A stretch of 64,000 bases of DNA, taken from positions 1-64,000 of the forward strand of contig JAJUIB010000014.1 of NCBI GenBank assembly GCA_029265615.1, read 5' to 3'. Position 1 is the first letter of the stretch. Every line of letters starts with the position of its first letter. This stretch comes from Spirochaetota bacterium. GTDB taxonomy: Bacteria > Spirochaetota > Spirochaetia > Treponematales > Rectinemataceae. The notes under the pieces are model-generated. The model was not told the origin of the DNA. It ran no database searches and saw nothing but the letters and a program-made list of their open reading frames with translations. A program made the position numbers and the translations under genes. Shown piece after piece: positions 51,628 to 60,519 of the stretch.

Positions 51628-54600
51628 TCAGAACGCGACCCTGTTTCTCCCGCGCTCCTTAGCGGCACAGAGCGCGCGCTCGGCGGCAGTGACAAGGGCC
51701 GAGGGCGAGGCACCCGTCTCGGGTACGATCGAGGCGCAGCCGACGCTTACCGTCACGCATGACGCGACCCGAGACGCGGCGTGCGGTATGGCGAGCGCCT
51801 CGATCGCGGCCCGAAGCCGCTCGCCCGCGGCGACGGCCGCGTCAGCATCTGCGTCCGGGAGAAGCGCGGAGAACCGCCCGCCGCCATAGCGCGCCACAAG
51901 ATCGCCGGGGCGCCCAAGAGCGCCTGCTAGGCATGCCGCCGTCCGGCGGAGGCAGTCGTCGCCCGACTCGTGCCCATGGAGCGCATTGAAGGCATCGAAA
52001 AAATCAAGGTCGACGAGGAGCACGGAAAGCGGCTGGTGTGCGCGCTCGGCCTGCCTGAACGCCTCGCGGAGCGATTCGTCGAATCGGCGGCGATTTGCAA
52101 GGCCCGTCAGAGCGTCACGGTCCGCAAACGCGCCAAGCCGCTCCTTTGCGCCCGCAAGCTCCGAATTCAGGGCCTGTATTTCGACGGACTTGCGTCCGAT
52201 CTCCCGGCGGCCGCTTAAGGTCGCGGCAAAATAGCCCAAAAGTGTAGTTGCAAGGACGTAGATCGCGTGCGCAAGGGGGGAGCGCCAGGGAGGGGCAGCG
52301 ACCACGACCGGAAGCCGCAGACCTTCCTCGTTCCACAGACCGTCATTATTGGAGGCCTTGACGCGGAAGGTATAGTGGCCGCCGGGGAGATTCGTGTAGA
52401 CAGCGGTGTTGCGCGATCCCGAATCGACCCAGTCCGCATCGAAGCCTTCGAGCCGATAGGCGAAGCGGTTACGGGAAGGCTCGCGGAAATCGAGGGCAGC
52501 GAAGCGGAAAACGACGGAATTTTCGCGGTAGCCGAGCCTGAGCCCTTCAAGGGCGGGCGCGGCAAGGCCGCGCGCGGCACTTTTCCCGCGCACGAGGACT
52601 TCGGTGAGCGCAACCTCGGGGCGATGCGTGTTGTGCTCATAGCGGCGGGGATCGACGCGATAGACGACGCCGAGCGCGCCAAAATAGAGGCTACCATCAG
52701 GCCCCCGCGCGCCGCCGTTCGTAAATTCCCGGTCGGCGAGCTCTTCGGAGAGCGAAAAATCGCGGAAAAGCCCCGTGCTCCGGTCCCACACCGCAAGCCC
52801 CGACTGGGTGGAGATCCAAATGTTCGCCTCGCGGTCTTCGACGATGTGGACCACCGAGTTGCCCGGTAGTCCGTCGGCCTTGGTATAATGGATGAAGGAA
52901 TCGGTTTCAGGCTCATAGCGCATGAGACCGCCCCCGAGGCTCGCGATCCAGAGGATGCCGCGCGAATCGCGGTAGAGGTAGCGGATCGTGTTTCCCGAAA
53001 CGCCCTCCGGCTTGGCAGGGTCATAGATGTAGCGCACAAAGCCCGAGCCCTCCATGCGGTTGAGCCCCTTGTTCGTCCCCACCCACAGTCGCCCCGCCGC
53101 GTCATACTCGATCGCGTAGACGAGGTTGTCGGAAAGCGAATGCGGATCCGCAGGATCGGCGGGATAATGGATAAAACGGCCAGCCTTCCGATCCCAATAC
53201 TCGAGCCCGCGCCGATAGGTACCCACCCAGAATCCGCCCTCGGGCGACTCCTTAAGGTCGAAAATCACCTCGTTTGCAAGCCAGTCCGAGCGTCCAGGCT
53301 CGGGGCGAATCACCTCAAAGTCCGAGCGCGCGCGGTCGAATTTCGCAAAGCCGTCATTCGTCGCGATCCAGAGATCGCCGGACGAGTCCTCGTATATCGC
53401 GTTGACGATATCGTTGGGAAGGGCGTGCGGGTCGTGGGGATTGCGCCTAAACTTCTTCCAGGCCCCGGTCGCAGGATCGCGGAGGTTGAGACCACCGCTA
53501 TACACGCCGGCCCAGAGCCGGCCTGAGCGGTCAACATGTATCGCCGTCACCTTGCCCAAAGCGAGCGACGAGGGATCGCGCGGATCGGCGCGGTATGCCT
53601 CGTAGCTACGACGCGAGCGCGCGAGCTTGTTGACGCCGCCACCGTTCGTGCCGAACCACAGCTCGCCCGAACGGTCGCGAAGAATAGAATAGACAACATC
53701 GTGCGAAAGCGAGCCCGCTTCCCCCTCCGCGCGGTAGCGCTCGACGCTCCCGTCGGAAGTATGGTATTCGAACAGGCCGCCACCCCAGCTCCCCGCATAC
53801 ACGGTGCCGGGCTCGGAGGCGTCCACGACGTAGATGCGCTCGTCTGCGAGCTTTATGTTCTCGAACCTGGCGGTTTCCGGATCGAGGCGGGAAAGGCCGC
53901 CGTACCAGGTCCCGATCCACAGCTTCCCCTCGGCGTCCTCGTCGATCGACATGACAAAATCCGACATGATCGTAGAAGGGTCGGCTGGATCGCGCCTCAG
54001 GGTCGTAAAATCGCCGCGCTCGTAGTCGTAGCGCGCAAGCCCCCCGCCCGAGGTTGCGATCCAGAGTCGGCCTGAGCGATCGACCTCGAAGTCGCGAACC
54101 ACGTCCGCCGGAAGGCTATGCGGATCGGCAGGGTCGTGCTTAAACCGCGTGAACCGCCCCGTCCCTTCGTCGAGGCGGTTGAGTCCGGAAAGCGTACCGA
54201 CCCAGAGCGATCCCCGCGCGTCGCGCGTCACGCAGACGACAACATCGTTGGACAGCGAATCCTCGCGCCCGGGCTCGCTACGATAGTTCGTGAAGCGCTC
54301 CGTGCGGAGGTCGAGGCGGGAAAGACCGCCGTAGGTGCCGATCCAGAGCGCGTCAGACTCCATGAACAGCGTCTGGATCTGGTCCTGGCTCAGCACGTCG
54401 GGCTTAAAGGGTTCGCTCTCGAAAATCTTAAAGTCGCGGCCGTCGTAGCGGTTAAGCCCCCCTTGTGTGCCGAACCAGATGAAGCCGCGCTCGTCCTGGG
54501 CGATGGCCGAAACCGAGGAATTCGAAAGCCCCTCGCGGACGCCGATACGCGTGAACAGCATCCGGTCGACGGCTCGACCTTCCGCGGCAGGGGCGCACAG

Positions 54601-54651
54601 CGACGCCGCAAAAAGGAGAAACGCGAGCGCATGCCGCCCGCCGCGCGACAT
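51628..54651 (-). CDS. Periplasmic two-propeller sensor with degenerate GGDEF
   Basis: A 1007-residue membrane sensor. After a signal peptide (1-26) come about 12 ligand_beta/reg_prop repeats (SGxLWIGTxGGGLxRYD pattern) forming two seven-bladed propellers (about 35-680), a Y_Y_Y Ig-like domain (about 690-790), one membrane segment (about 800-820), a short coiled coil, and a GGDEF domain (about 840-1007). The active-site GGDEF reads GGGRF (923-927), so diguanylate cyclase activity is unlikely. The inhibitory c-di-GMP site RPGD (914-917) is intact, so it may bind c-di-GMP. It follows the OsmC gene by 1 bp. Confidence 0.83.
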   Translation of the reverse strand: MSRGGRHALAFLLFAASLCAPAAEGRAVDRMLFTRIGVREGLSNSSVSAIAQDERGFIWFGTQGGLNRYDGRDFKIFESEPFKPDVLSQDQIQTLFMESDALWIGTYGGLSRLDLRTERFTNYRSEPGREDSLSNDVVVCVTRDARGSLWVGTLSGLNRLDEGTGRFTRFKHDPADPHSLPADVVRDFEVDRSGRLWIATSGGGLARYDYERGDFTTLRRDPADPSTIMSDFVMSIDEDAEGKLWIGTWYGGLSRLDPETARFENIKLADERIYVVDASEPGTVYAGSWGGGLFEYHTSDGSVERYRAEGEAGSLSHDVVYSILRDRSGELWFGTNGGGVNKLARSRRSYEAYRADPRDPSSLALGKVTAIHVDRSGRLWAGVYSGGLNLRDPATGAWKKFRRNPHDPHALPNDIVNAIYEDSSGDLWIATNDGFAKFDRARSDFEVIRPEPGRSDWLANEVIFDLKESPEGGFWVGTYRRGLEYWDRKAGRFIHYPADPADPHSLSDNLVYAIEYDAAGRLWVGTNKGLNRMEGSGFVRYIYDPAKPEGVSGNTIRYLYRDSRGILWIASLGGGLMRYEPETDSFIHYTKADGLPGNSVVHIVEDREANIWISTQSGLAVWDRSTGLFRDFSLSEELADREFTNGGARGPDGSLYFGALGVVYRVDPRRYEHNTHRPEVALTEVLVRGKSAARGLAAPALEGLRLGYRENSVVFRFAALDFREPSRNRFAYRLEGFDADWVDSGSRNTAVYTNLPGGHYTFRVKASNNDGLWNEEGLRLPVVVAAPPWRSPLAHAIYVLATTLLGYFAATLSGRREIGRKSVEIQALNSELAGAKERLGAFADRDALTGLANRRRFDESLREAFRQAERAHQPLSVLLVDLDFFDAFNALHGHESGDDCLRRTAACLAGALGRPGDLVARYGGGRFSALLPDADADAAVAAGERLRAAIEALAIPHAASRVASCVTVSVGCASIVPETGASPSALVTAAERALCAAKERGRNRVAF

Positions 54652-54652
54652 C

Positions 54653-55075
54653 TTAGCCCTCGACGTATTCGATCCGCCAGCGGAGATCGACTGCATCTTT
54701 GAGCGTCGCGCTTACGCCGCAGTACTTATCCTGCGAGAGCGCCACCGCCTTTTCGACCTTGGCGTGATCGAGCCCGTCCGCCGCCTTAAAGCGGTAGACG
54801 ACCTCGATCGCGGTATAGCGTTTGGGATGTTCCTCCGCAAGCTCGCCCTCGACGCGGATGTCAAACCAGCTCACCGGCTCCCGCATCTTCGCGAGGATGG
54901 AGACGACATCCATGCCCGAGCACCCGGCAAGGGCCGCAAGGAGGAGCGGCTTCGGCCGAGGCCCCTCGTCGGCGCCGCCGACCGAATCCTCAGCATCCAT
55001 GAGGACCCGGTGGCCAAGGACGTCGGCCTCGAAAGCCATACCGCCCTTCCACAGGCAGGCAACTTCGTGCTTCAT
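54653..55075 (-). CDS. OsmC-family peroxide/redox protein
   Basis: A 140-residue OsmC/YhfA-like protein with the two conserved cysteines, Cys52 in AALAGCSGMDVV and Cys119 in DKYCGVSATL, that form the thiol peroxidase pair. The fold pattern (N-terminal strands, LLLAALAGCSG helix, VEKAVALSQDKY helix) fits. It probably detoxifies organic hydroperoxides or modifies thiols. GGGGGGAAGC precedes the ATG. It is cotranscribed with the GGDEF sensor downstream. Confidence 0.88.
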   Translation of the reverse strand: MKHEVACLWKGGMAFEADVLGHRVLMDAEDSVGGADEGPRPKPLLLAALAGCSGMDVVSILAKMREPVSWFDIRVEGELAEEHPKRYTAIEVVYRFKAADGLDHAKVEKAVALSQDKYCGVSATLKDAVDLRWRIEYVEG

Positions 55076-55094
55076 GCTTCCCCCCTACCGGGAA

Positions 55095-55123
55095 ACTATA
55101 GCCATAGGCCGCGCCGCGCGCAA
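55095..55123 (-). promoter_or_regulatory. Promoter of osmC-sensor operon
   Basis: Minus strand: TTGCGC (55118-55123), 17 bp, TATAGT (55095-55100). A leader of about 12 nt contains the GGGGGGAAGC site. Confidence 0.55.
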
Positions 55124-55141
55124 TGCGCACGGCGCTCGCGC

Positions 55142-55165
55142 GCGCGGCGCTCGATAGCGCCGCGC
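55142..55165 (-). terminator. Hairpin immediately after tryptophanase stop
   Basis: Perfect ten-base arms, GCGCGGCGCT / AGCGCCGCGC, with loop CGAT, adjoining the tnaA stop codon (55166-55168). No T-tract follows; it may stabilise the 3' end or stop transcription weakly. Confidence 0.55.
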
Positions 55166-56563
55166 TTACGAGCGCGCAGGCTCAAGCTCGACGGTGAAGT
55201 GCCTGAGGATCGGCGCCTCGCGGACGATGCGGTAGCCGTGGACAATCGAGTTCCGCCGCTCGTAGACATTCGCAAGCGTCGCGGCGACATAGTCCATGTG
55301 CGCATTCGTGTAGGTGCGGCGCGGGATGGCGAGCCTGAGAAGCTCGAGGGCCGGGTAGCGGTTTTCGCGGGTGTCGGGATCGCGATCCGCAAGGAGTGTG
55401 CCGATTTCGACGCCGCGCACCCCACCCTCAAGGTAGGCCTCGATGCCGAGGGTCTGCGCAATGAACTCCTCGCGGGGCACGCGGGGAAGCAAACGCTTGG
55501 CGTCGACGAAGATCGCATGTCCGCCGAAGGGCCGCATCACGGGCACCCCGTAGTCGACGAGCTTTTTGCCAAGGTAGGCAACCTGCCCGATCCGCGACTC
55601 GAGATAGGAGAGTTCGGTCGCCTCGCGGAGGCCGACCGAAAGCGCCCCAAGATCGCGGCCGGCCATACCGCCATAGGTGTTAAAGCCCTCGTACATGATG
55701 TTGAACGTCGAACAGCGGCGCCACATCTCCTCATCGCGGAAGAGAATGAGACCGCCTATGTTCACGATGCCGTCCTTTTTGCTCGACATGGTCGCGCCGT
55801 CGGCGTAGGAGAACATCTCGCGCGAGATGTCGCGGATGTCCTTGTCCGCATAGCCTTTTTCGCGGGTCTTGATGAAGTAGCAGTTTTCCGCAAAGCGCGC
55901 GGCATCGAGGAAAAGCGGTATGCCGTAGTTCCGGCAGAGCGCGGAAACCGCGCGGATGTTCTCCATGGAGACAGGCTGACCACCCGAGGTGTTGCAGGTA
56001 ACGGTGACGATGCAGAAAGGTATGTCCTCCCGGCGGTGCTCCTTGAACACTTTCTCAAGCTTGCCAAGATCGACATTCCCCTTGAAGGGTCTGTCGAGCT
56101 CGGGGTCAAAGGCCTCGTCGACGGTGCAGTCGATCGCATGGGCGCCGCGGTTCTCGATGTGCCCCTTGGTCGTGTCGAAGTGCGAGTTGCCCGGGACGAC
56201 CTTGCCCTTACCCTCGCGGCCAGGGCCGATGAGCGCGGACATGAGGACGTTTTCTGCGGCGCGCCCCTGGTGCGCGGGCAGGAAGTAGTCAAAGCCCATC
56301 ACCTCCTTCACGGCCTCTTTGAGCTTGTAATACGAGCTTGCGCCCGCATAGCTTTCATCGCCGAGCATCATCTCGGCCCACTGGGCACTCGACATGGCGC
56401 CCGTCCCCGAGTCGGTGAGGAGGTCGATAAAGACCTGCTCGCTCCGCACGTTAAAGAGATTGTAGTGTGCGGCGGCTATCCAGACTTCGCGCTCGGCGCG
56501 GCTTGAACGGCGGATGGATTCGACCGTTTTGATCCTGTAGGGTTCGGCGTAGGGCAGTTCCAT
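55166..56563 (-). CDS. tnaA: Tryptophanase
   Basis: A PLP beta-eliminating lyase splitting tryptophan into indole, pyruvate and ammonia. The 465 residues cover the family. The PLP lysine is Lys263 in MSSKKDGIVNIGG. Features separating tryptophanase from tyrosine phenol-lyase are HFDTTKGHIE (128-137), VEIGTLLADRDPDT near 370, and His455 in ILRHFTVEL, where the phenol-lyase has Phe. GAGGAGGAG precedes the ATG. The upstream region is AT-rich and palindromic, which suggests regulation. No tnaC-type leader peptide or TnaB permease is visible. Confidence 0.93.
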   Translation of the reverse strand: MELPYAEPYRIKTVESIRRSSRAEREVWIAAAHYNLFNVRSEQVFIDLLTDSGTGAMSSAQWAEMMLGDESYAGASSYYKLKEAVKEVMGFDYFLPAHQGRAAENVLMSALIGPGREGKGKVVPGNSHFDTTKGHIENRGAHAIDCTVDEAFDPELDRPFKGNVDLGKLEKVFKEHRREDIPFCIVTVTCNTSGGQPVSMENIRAVSALCRNYGIPLFLDAARFAENCYFIKTREKGYADKDIRDISREMFSYADGATMSSKKDGIVNIGGLILFRDEEMWRRCSTFNIMYEGFNTYGGMAGRDLGALSVGLREATELSYLESRIGQVAYLGKKLVDYGVPVMRPFGGHAIFVDAKRLLPRVPREEFIAQTLGIEAYLEGGVRGVEIGTLLADRDPDTRENRYPALELLRLAIPRRTYTNAHMDYVAATLANVYERRNSIVHGYRIVREAPILRHFTVELEPARS

Positions 56564-56632
56564 GATTCTCCTCCTCGTGTCGAGGCCCTATTGTAGCCGG
56601 GAGCTTCCGTTTCGCCTAGATGCAGGGTGGCA

Positions 56633-56690
56633 ATAATTTCATATATAGTAATTACTTATAGAAACATTTGTTTCTCTCCAAAGCTATGTA
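56633..56690 (-). promoter_or_regulatory. AT-rich palindromic control region upstream of tnaA
   Basis: An island of unusually AT-rich sequence in a GC-rich genome. It holds AGTAATTACT (56647-56656) and AGAAACATTTGTTTCT (56660-56675), two perfect palindromic elements, plus several TATA-like hexamers. A separate candidate -10 TACAAT (56590-56595, minus strand) lies closer to tnaA. I cannot fix the transcription start. The remaining gap to 56813 shows no gene. Confidence 0.5.
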
Positions 56691-56813
56691 GCCCACAAGC
56701 GGGCGCATCGACGGCCTTGCTCCACAATGCACCGAGGGCGCGCAGGATGAACCGCCCGCTGGGAGCGGGGCGAGCAGCCTGAGTGCCCTCTGGTGCGCGT
56801 TGTGCGCTGCCGC

Positions 56814-58337
56814 TTAAAACCTTATCGTGAGGCAGTCGACGTCCTCGCCGTCCTTGGGAAAGCCTGAAAGAATTTCATCCTTTTGCAGAGAGGTGGCGGC
56901 AGCTCGTGTTGCGCCTAGGTCGCCGCTCGTGAGTTCCGAGTAAGTAGGATCCTTAGTAGCGATATCCGAGCCTGTAGGCCCCAGGGCAAGCCGGTAGTGG
57001 TAATCCACGCCCTCGGAGAGGGGGCCCGGGGCGACTATCGCGATATGGTAATCGCCCTTCATTTTCAAAACTTCCATGCTTGACACATAGGTGTCAACAC
57101 CGGAAATCACAGTAGGGTAGGTGTTGATCGGCAGCTGCTCAAAGCGCCGGTCGGGCGTCACCACAAAGACCGCGGGGCTGCCTATGGTGTCATTACTCGT
57201 ACGTATCTGCACCAGGGTAAGGGGCACAACGTCCTTGAAAAGCCTGAGGCTCTGGGTATCTGTGTAGATGAGGCTTCCTGAAGCCCATCCCTTGAGGATG
57301 ATGGGAAGATCGAGGTAGCCCGGATTGTCGGGGATGCCGAGAGCGGAAAAGAGCGAGGAATTAGCAGTATACGTGAAGGTCTCACCATTGATACCGCCAG
57401 TGCCTCCCAACTGCTTGTTCTGTGTACCGCCAATCTGCGTCTCGATGCCGGCCGCGGAAAAATAGAGCTCCCAGCTTGAGCTAACCTCGGGGGCCGTGCC
57501 CGAAAGGCTCATGGTCACGCGGATTTCCGAGGACCGCCCCTGGATGAGGGCCTTGTGGAAGCGGCCGGAGACGGAACTGTCCTGAGTCGAGGCCTCGAGC
57601 GATGAGGACTTGATGGAGTAGGGCGCGTCTATGGCAAACTCGCCCACCTGGGCGCCGTCATGCTGGGGCGTCACGGTGATGGGCAGTGCGGAAAAGCCTG
57701 TGGTGCTGATCTTGTAGTGGTCGGTCGGAATGGCCCCGGTGACCGTATAGTTCGCGGCCGCGTTCTGATTCGTAGAAGAGGCGGTGACTGTCTGGATGTC
57801 CGAAGCGTTGTTGAGATTTTGCACCACGAGGATGATCGAGCCTGCTCCGGCAAAGCCGATCGCCTTGGCCGGAAGAGCGTTGTTTGAAGAGCCGGCGCTC
57901 CCGGAAAACGAGATCTCCTTCCCGGCCGCCTTCACGAGAGAGAAGGTGGAGCTGGGAGTCCCCGAAAACCCGCTTGTATAGCGCTTGGCGAGCATCGTCT
58001 CCTGATTCTTCCGCTCAAGGACAAGATTGGGAGCTTGCCCCGCCGCTGTCGTGGAAAGGGTCGCCCGGATAGAGGTCTCGCTCGCCGCCACGATATTCCA
58101 GGTCAAGGATCAGCTGGTGCCCCCGTTAAGCTTGTATCTCACCTCCTCATCCGAAACGTACCAGATGCTGTTGCCTGTTCCCTGCCAATAGCCCCAGGTT
58201 GAGCTCTGCGGGTTGGGCGCGCTTTCTTCTGGAACTCCGCCGCCGCGTCCTCCCGGAGCGCAGGCCAAAACGAGGGCGCACATGAGGCTATAGGGCGCGA
58301 GAAGCCCAGGGCCCATCCGCATTCTTTTACTTTTCAT
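56814..58337 (-). pseudogene. Lipoprotein gene interrupted by in-frame TGA
   Basis: One continuous reading frame of 507 codons broken by a single TGA at 58110-58112. The first 75 residues form a lipoprotein start (signal with lipobox LVLAC, Cys26, then a Gly/Pro/Ser linker) with AGGGAGG 6 nt before the ATG. Frame and composition carry on without a shift into 430 residues of a Ser/Thr-rich beta protein. The codon before the stop is Ser; TGG-to-TGA would restore Trp and is the simplest explanation. It could be a recent nonsense mutation, a sequence error, or readthrough. A downstream restart would need a TTG at 58106 without signal peptide or ribosome site. Function unknown. Confidence 0.75.
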
Positions 58338-58555
58338 GTGTAGCCTCCCTTGGGCCTTCGTCCTTCTTCCTCGGCTAAAAACCGCTTTGCGGTCGTAAAG
58401 CCCGGATAAGCGGATGTGCCGACGCTCCTCATTTCTTCCGGAGACATTGTAGGCGAACCCGGCAACCTGGACCAGACCAGCACCTTAAATCATAGTACGC
58501 TTTTTCGCATTCTCCAGCTCACTTCCGGCCACACGCGTATCTTGACACGACTTGG

Positions 58556-58591
58556 CCGCGCCTTGCGCCGCGCCTTGCGCCGCGCCTTGCG
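58556..58591. repeat. Three perfect 12-bp tandem repeats upstream of MFS gene
   Basis: Three adjacent identical copies of CCGCGCCTTGCG. The junctions hold TTGCG(C), so each repeat supplies a -35-like hexamer; the last one pairs at 17 bp with TACGAT (58610-58615). The rest of the 290-bp gap (58338-58627) contains the lipoprotein gene leader and no further gene. Confidence 0.85.
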
Positions 58592-58627
58592 CGAATGTCC
58601 CTCCCGGGATACGATGGCCGATCCGCC

Positions 58628-59836
58628 ATGCGTGACTGGAAAGCTTCATTCCGTGCGATCTGGATCGCCGAATTTCTTGCGATCACCGGCTTCGCCACAT
58701 CGAATCCCATCCTTCCGCTCTATCTCCGCGACCTCGGACTCGGCGACACAGCCGCGCTCAACTGGTGGACGGGTGCGATCAACTCGGCCTCCGCGGTGGC
58801 ACTCGCCGTATTTGCGCCGATATGGGGGGCGGTCGCCGACGGCTACGGACGGAAGCTCATGCTCCTGCGCGCGATGATCGGCGGCACGGTGCTCGTGGGA
58901 CTCCTCGCGCTCGCCCAGGCCCCCTGGCAGGTGCTCGTCCTCAAGACGCTCCAGGGCTGCGTAACCGGCACCGTCGCCGCGGCGACCGTCCTCACGGCGA
59001 GCCTCGTGCCCCCCGCCGAGGCAGGCTATCGCCTCGGCCTCCTCCAGATGGCCGTCTTCCTCGGCAACTCCGCAGGTCCGCTCTTCGGGGGCGTCGTCGC
59101 GGACCTTGCAGGGAGCCGCTTCACCTTCCTTGCAACCTCCGCCCTCCTTGCGTTCGCGGCGCTCATCGTTGTGACGCGGGTCGAGGAGTCGTTCACGCCG
59201 CGACGCAAAAGCGGCTCCTTCTTCAAAAACGCGATGCCCGATTTTAGCCCCGTGACGCGCTCGCCCGCCCTCGCAAGTCTTCTCCTCGTCACGTTTTCGG
59301 TACAGCTCGCCAACGCGGTCGTCGGCCCCATCATGCCGCTCATCGTGCTCGACCTCGCAGGAAAGGGTCCCGCGGTCGCCTCGCTCGCCGGCCTCATCAT
59401 CGCGGCGAGCTCGCTCGCAGGCGCCCTCGCGGCGGCGGTCGTGGGCAAAGTCTCCGCGCGGCTCGGCTATGGCCGCGCCCTTGTCGGATGCCTCGCCTTC
59501 GCCTTTGTCTTCTATCTGCCCCAGGGCTTCGCACGCTCTCCCTACCTACTCCTTGCCCTGCGGCTCGGCTCGGGATTCTTCCTCGGCGGCACGATGCCGA
59601 GCGTCAACGCTCTCATCGCCTCGCTCTGCGACCGCGGCAGACAGGGCTCGACCTACGGCCTCTCATCCTCGGTGTCGAGCGCGGGCGCGGCGCTCGGCCC
59701 CGCGCTCGGCGCGGCCGTCGCAACGGGCCTTGGCTACCCCGCGGTCTTCTTTACGACGAGCGCCATCCTCGCGGGAACGGGGCTCGCCGTGGGCTCGGCC
59801 GTCCGCGCAAAAACGCGCATGAAGGCGCGCGACTAA
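58628..59836 (+). CDS. MFS transporter, drug-efflux-like
   Basis: A 402-residue permease with 12 predicted membrane segments. Landmarks are NPILPLYLRDLG, APIWGAVADGYGRKLMLLRAMIGG (MFS loop 2-3 motif), a central charged loop EESFTPRRKSGSFFKN, and GALAAAVVGKVSARLGYGR in the second half. The pattern fits the DHA1 multidrug-type branch; the substrate is unknown. ATG 58628 was preferred because TACGAT ends 12 nt before it; ATG 58595 in the same frame would add 11 residues and overlap the promoter. It is followed by the FliL-like gene after 50 bp. Confidence 0.83.
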   Translation: MRDWKASFRAIWIAEFLAITGFATSNPILPLYLRDLGLGDTAALNWWTGAINSASAVALAVFAPIWGAVADGYGRKLMLLRAMIGGTVLVGLLALAQAPWQVLVLKTLQGCVTGTVAAATVLTASLVPPAEAGYRLGLLQMAVFLGNSAGPLFGGVVADLAGSRFTFLATSALLAFAALIVVTRVEESFTPRRKSGSFFKNAMPDFSPVTRSPALASLLLVTFSVQLANAVVGPIMPLIVLDLAGKGPAVASLAGLIIAASSLAGALAAAVVGKVSARLGYGRALVGCLAFAFVFYLPQGFARSPYLLLALRLGSGFFLGGTMPSVNALIASLCDRGRQGSTYGLSSSVSSAGAALGPALGAAVATGLGYPAVFFTTSAILAGTGLAVGSAVRAKTRMKARD

Positions 59837-59849
59837 CTATCCATCCGCG

Positions 59850-59879
59850 TTGACCAGCGGACTAAGGCGGGCGTATGAT
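59850..59879 (+). promoter_or_regulatory. Promoter of FliL-like gene, leaderless type
   Basis: TTGACC (59850-59855), 18 bp, TATGAT (59874-59879), then 7 nt to the ATG at 59887. The ATG at 59875 lies inside this -10 box and is therefore an unlikely start. Confidence 0.65.
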
Positions 59880-59886
59880 CGCCTCC

Positions 59887-60477
59887 ATGGCACGGAGGAA
59901 GAACAGCGACGAAAGGGCTTTGGCTGCATCAGGCGCATCGCACCACGGGGCGGAGCGCTCCGGAAGGGCGCACTTTGCGGATGCACAGCCCCGGAGCGCG
60001 CCCACCGCAGGCGGCCGCGGCGAGAAGATCGTCTTCATTCTGTCGCTCATAGCGGCGCTCGCGGCGCTCGCGATCGTCGCGGGCACGGTATACGGCATTG
60101 GAACGGGTTCCCGCGCCAAAAAGCTTGCCCGCGAAGCATCCGCCGCGGCGCTTTCCGCGGCCCCCGACGGCCGCGCCGTCTTCACCGGGGTGGGCAGGCT
60201 CCGCGCCGTGACGCGGGACGCAAAGCCCGCCATCGTCGTCGCGACCGTCTCCTTCCCCTACCCCGCCGATGACCGCCCCTTCGCCGAGGAGCTCAAAAAA
60301 AAGGCGCCCGCGCTCAAGGCGGCGGCGATAGGCTGGCTTTCGGCACGGCGCGCCGCCGAACTCCACCCCGCCTACGAGGGCACCGTCAAGGCCGGCCTCC
60401 GCGACAGCTTCAACGAACTCCTCTCGCTCGGCAGAATCGAGGAGATCTGGCTTTCTGACTTTTCGGTCATCGAATAG
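59887..60477 (+). CDS. FliL-like flagellar basal-body protein
   Basis: A 196-residue protein with a variable basic N-terminus (1-45), one membrane segment (47-71; IVFILSLIAALAALAIVAG) and a periplasmic domain (80-196) that ends in TVKAGLRDSFNELLSLGRIEEIWLSDFSVIE, the pattern of FliL C-termini (a helix then a strand with L-x-D-F). FliL surrounds the stator and affects torque. Spirochaetes often have more than one FliL-like protein; this copy is away from the usual fliM/fliN neighbours, so assignment is by sequence pattern only. Confidence 0.65.
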   Translation: MARRKNSDERALAASGASHHGAERSGRAHFADAQPRSAPTAGGRGEKIVFILSLIAALAALAIVAGTVYGIGTGSRAKKLAREASAAALSAAPDGRAVFTGVGRLRAVTRDAKPAIVVATVSFPYPADDRPFAEELKKKAPALKAAAIGWLSARRAAELHPAYEGTVKAGLRDSFNELLSLGRIEEIWLSDFSVIE

Positions 60478-60480
60478 GCC

Positions 60481-60511
60481 GCTGCCGCCGCGGCGGCACG
60501 CCGACGGCAGC
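60481..60511. terminator. Hairpin between FliL-like and HD genes
   Basis: GCTGCCG (60481-60487) pairs with CGGCAGC (60505-60511) around an inner CCGCCGCGGCGG palindrome. It lies in the 42-bp space between two convergent stops. There is no T-tract. Confidence 0.4.
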
Positions 60512-60519
60512 CTGGCGTT

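Noticed and set aside
55166-56563. Tyrosine phenol-lyase instead of tryptophanase
   Set aside because: The HFDTTKGHIE segment, VEIGTLLADRDPDT and His455 in RHFT follow tryptophanase, not the phenol-lyase, which has Phe at the last position.
58110-58112. TGA read as selenocysteine in the broken lipoprotein
   Set aside because: There is no redox-type Cys context and no selenoprotein family match; I see no convincing hairpin at the right place. A TGG-to-TGA change is simpler.
58519-58710. Small minus-strand frame with repeated RRGA motifs
   Set aside because: It only translates the 12-bp promoter repeats and overlaps the MFS start; no ribosome site.
59875-59886. ATG at 59875 as start of the FliL-like gene
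   Set aside because: It lies inside the TATGAT -10 box of a well-spaced promoter; ATG 59887 is the better start.
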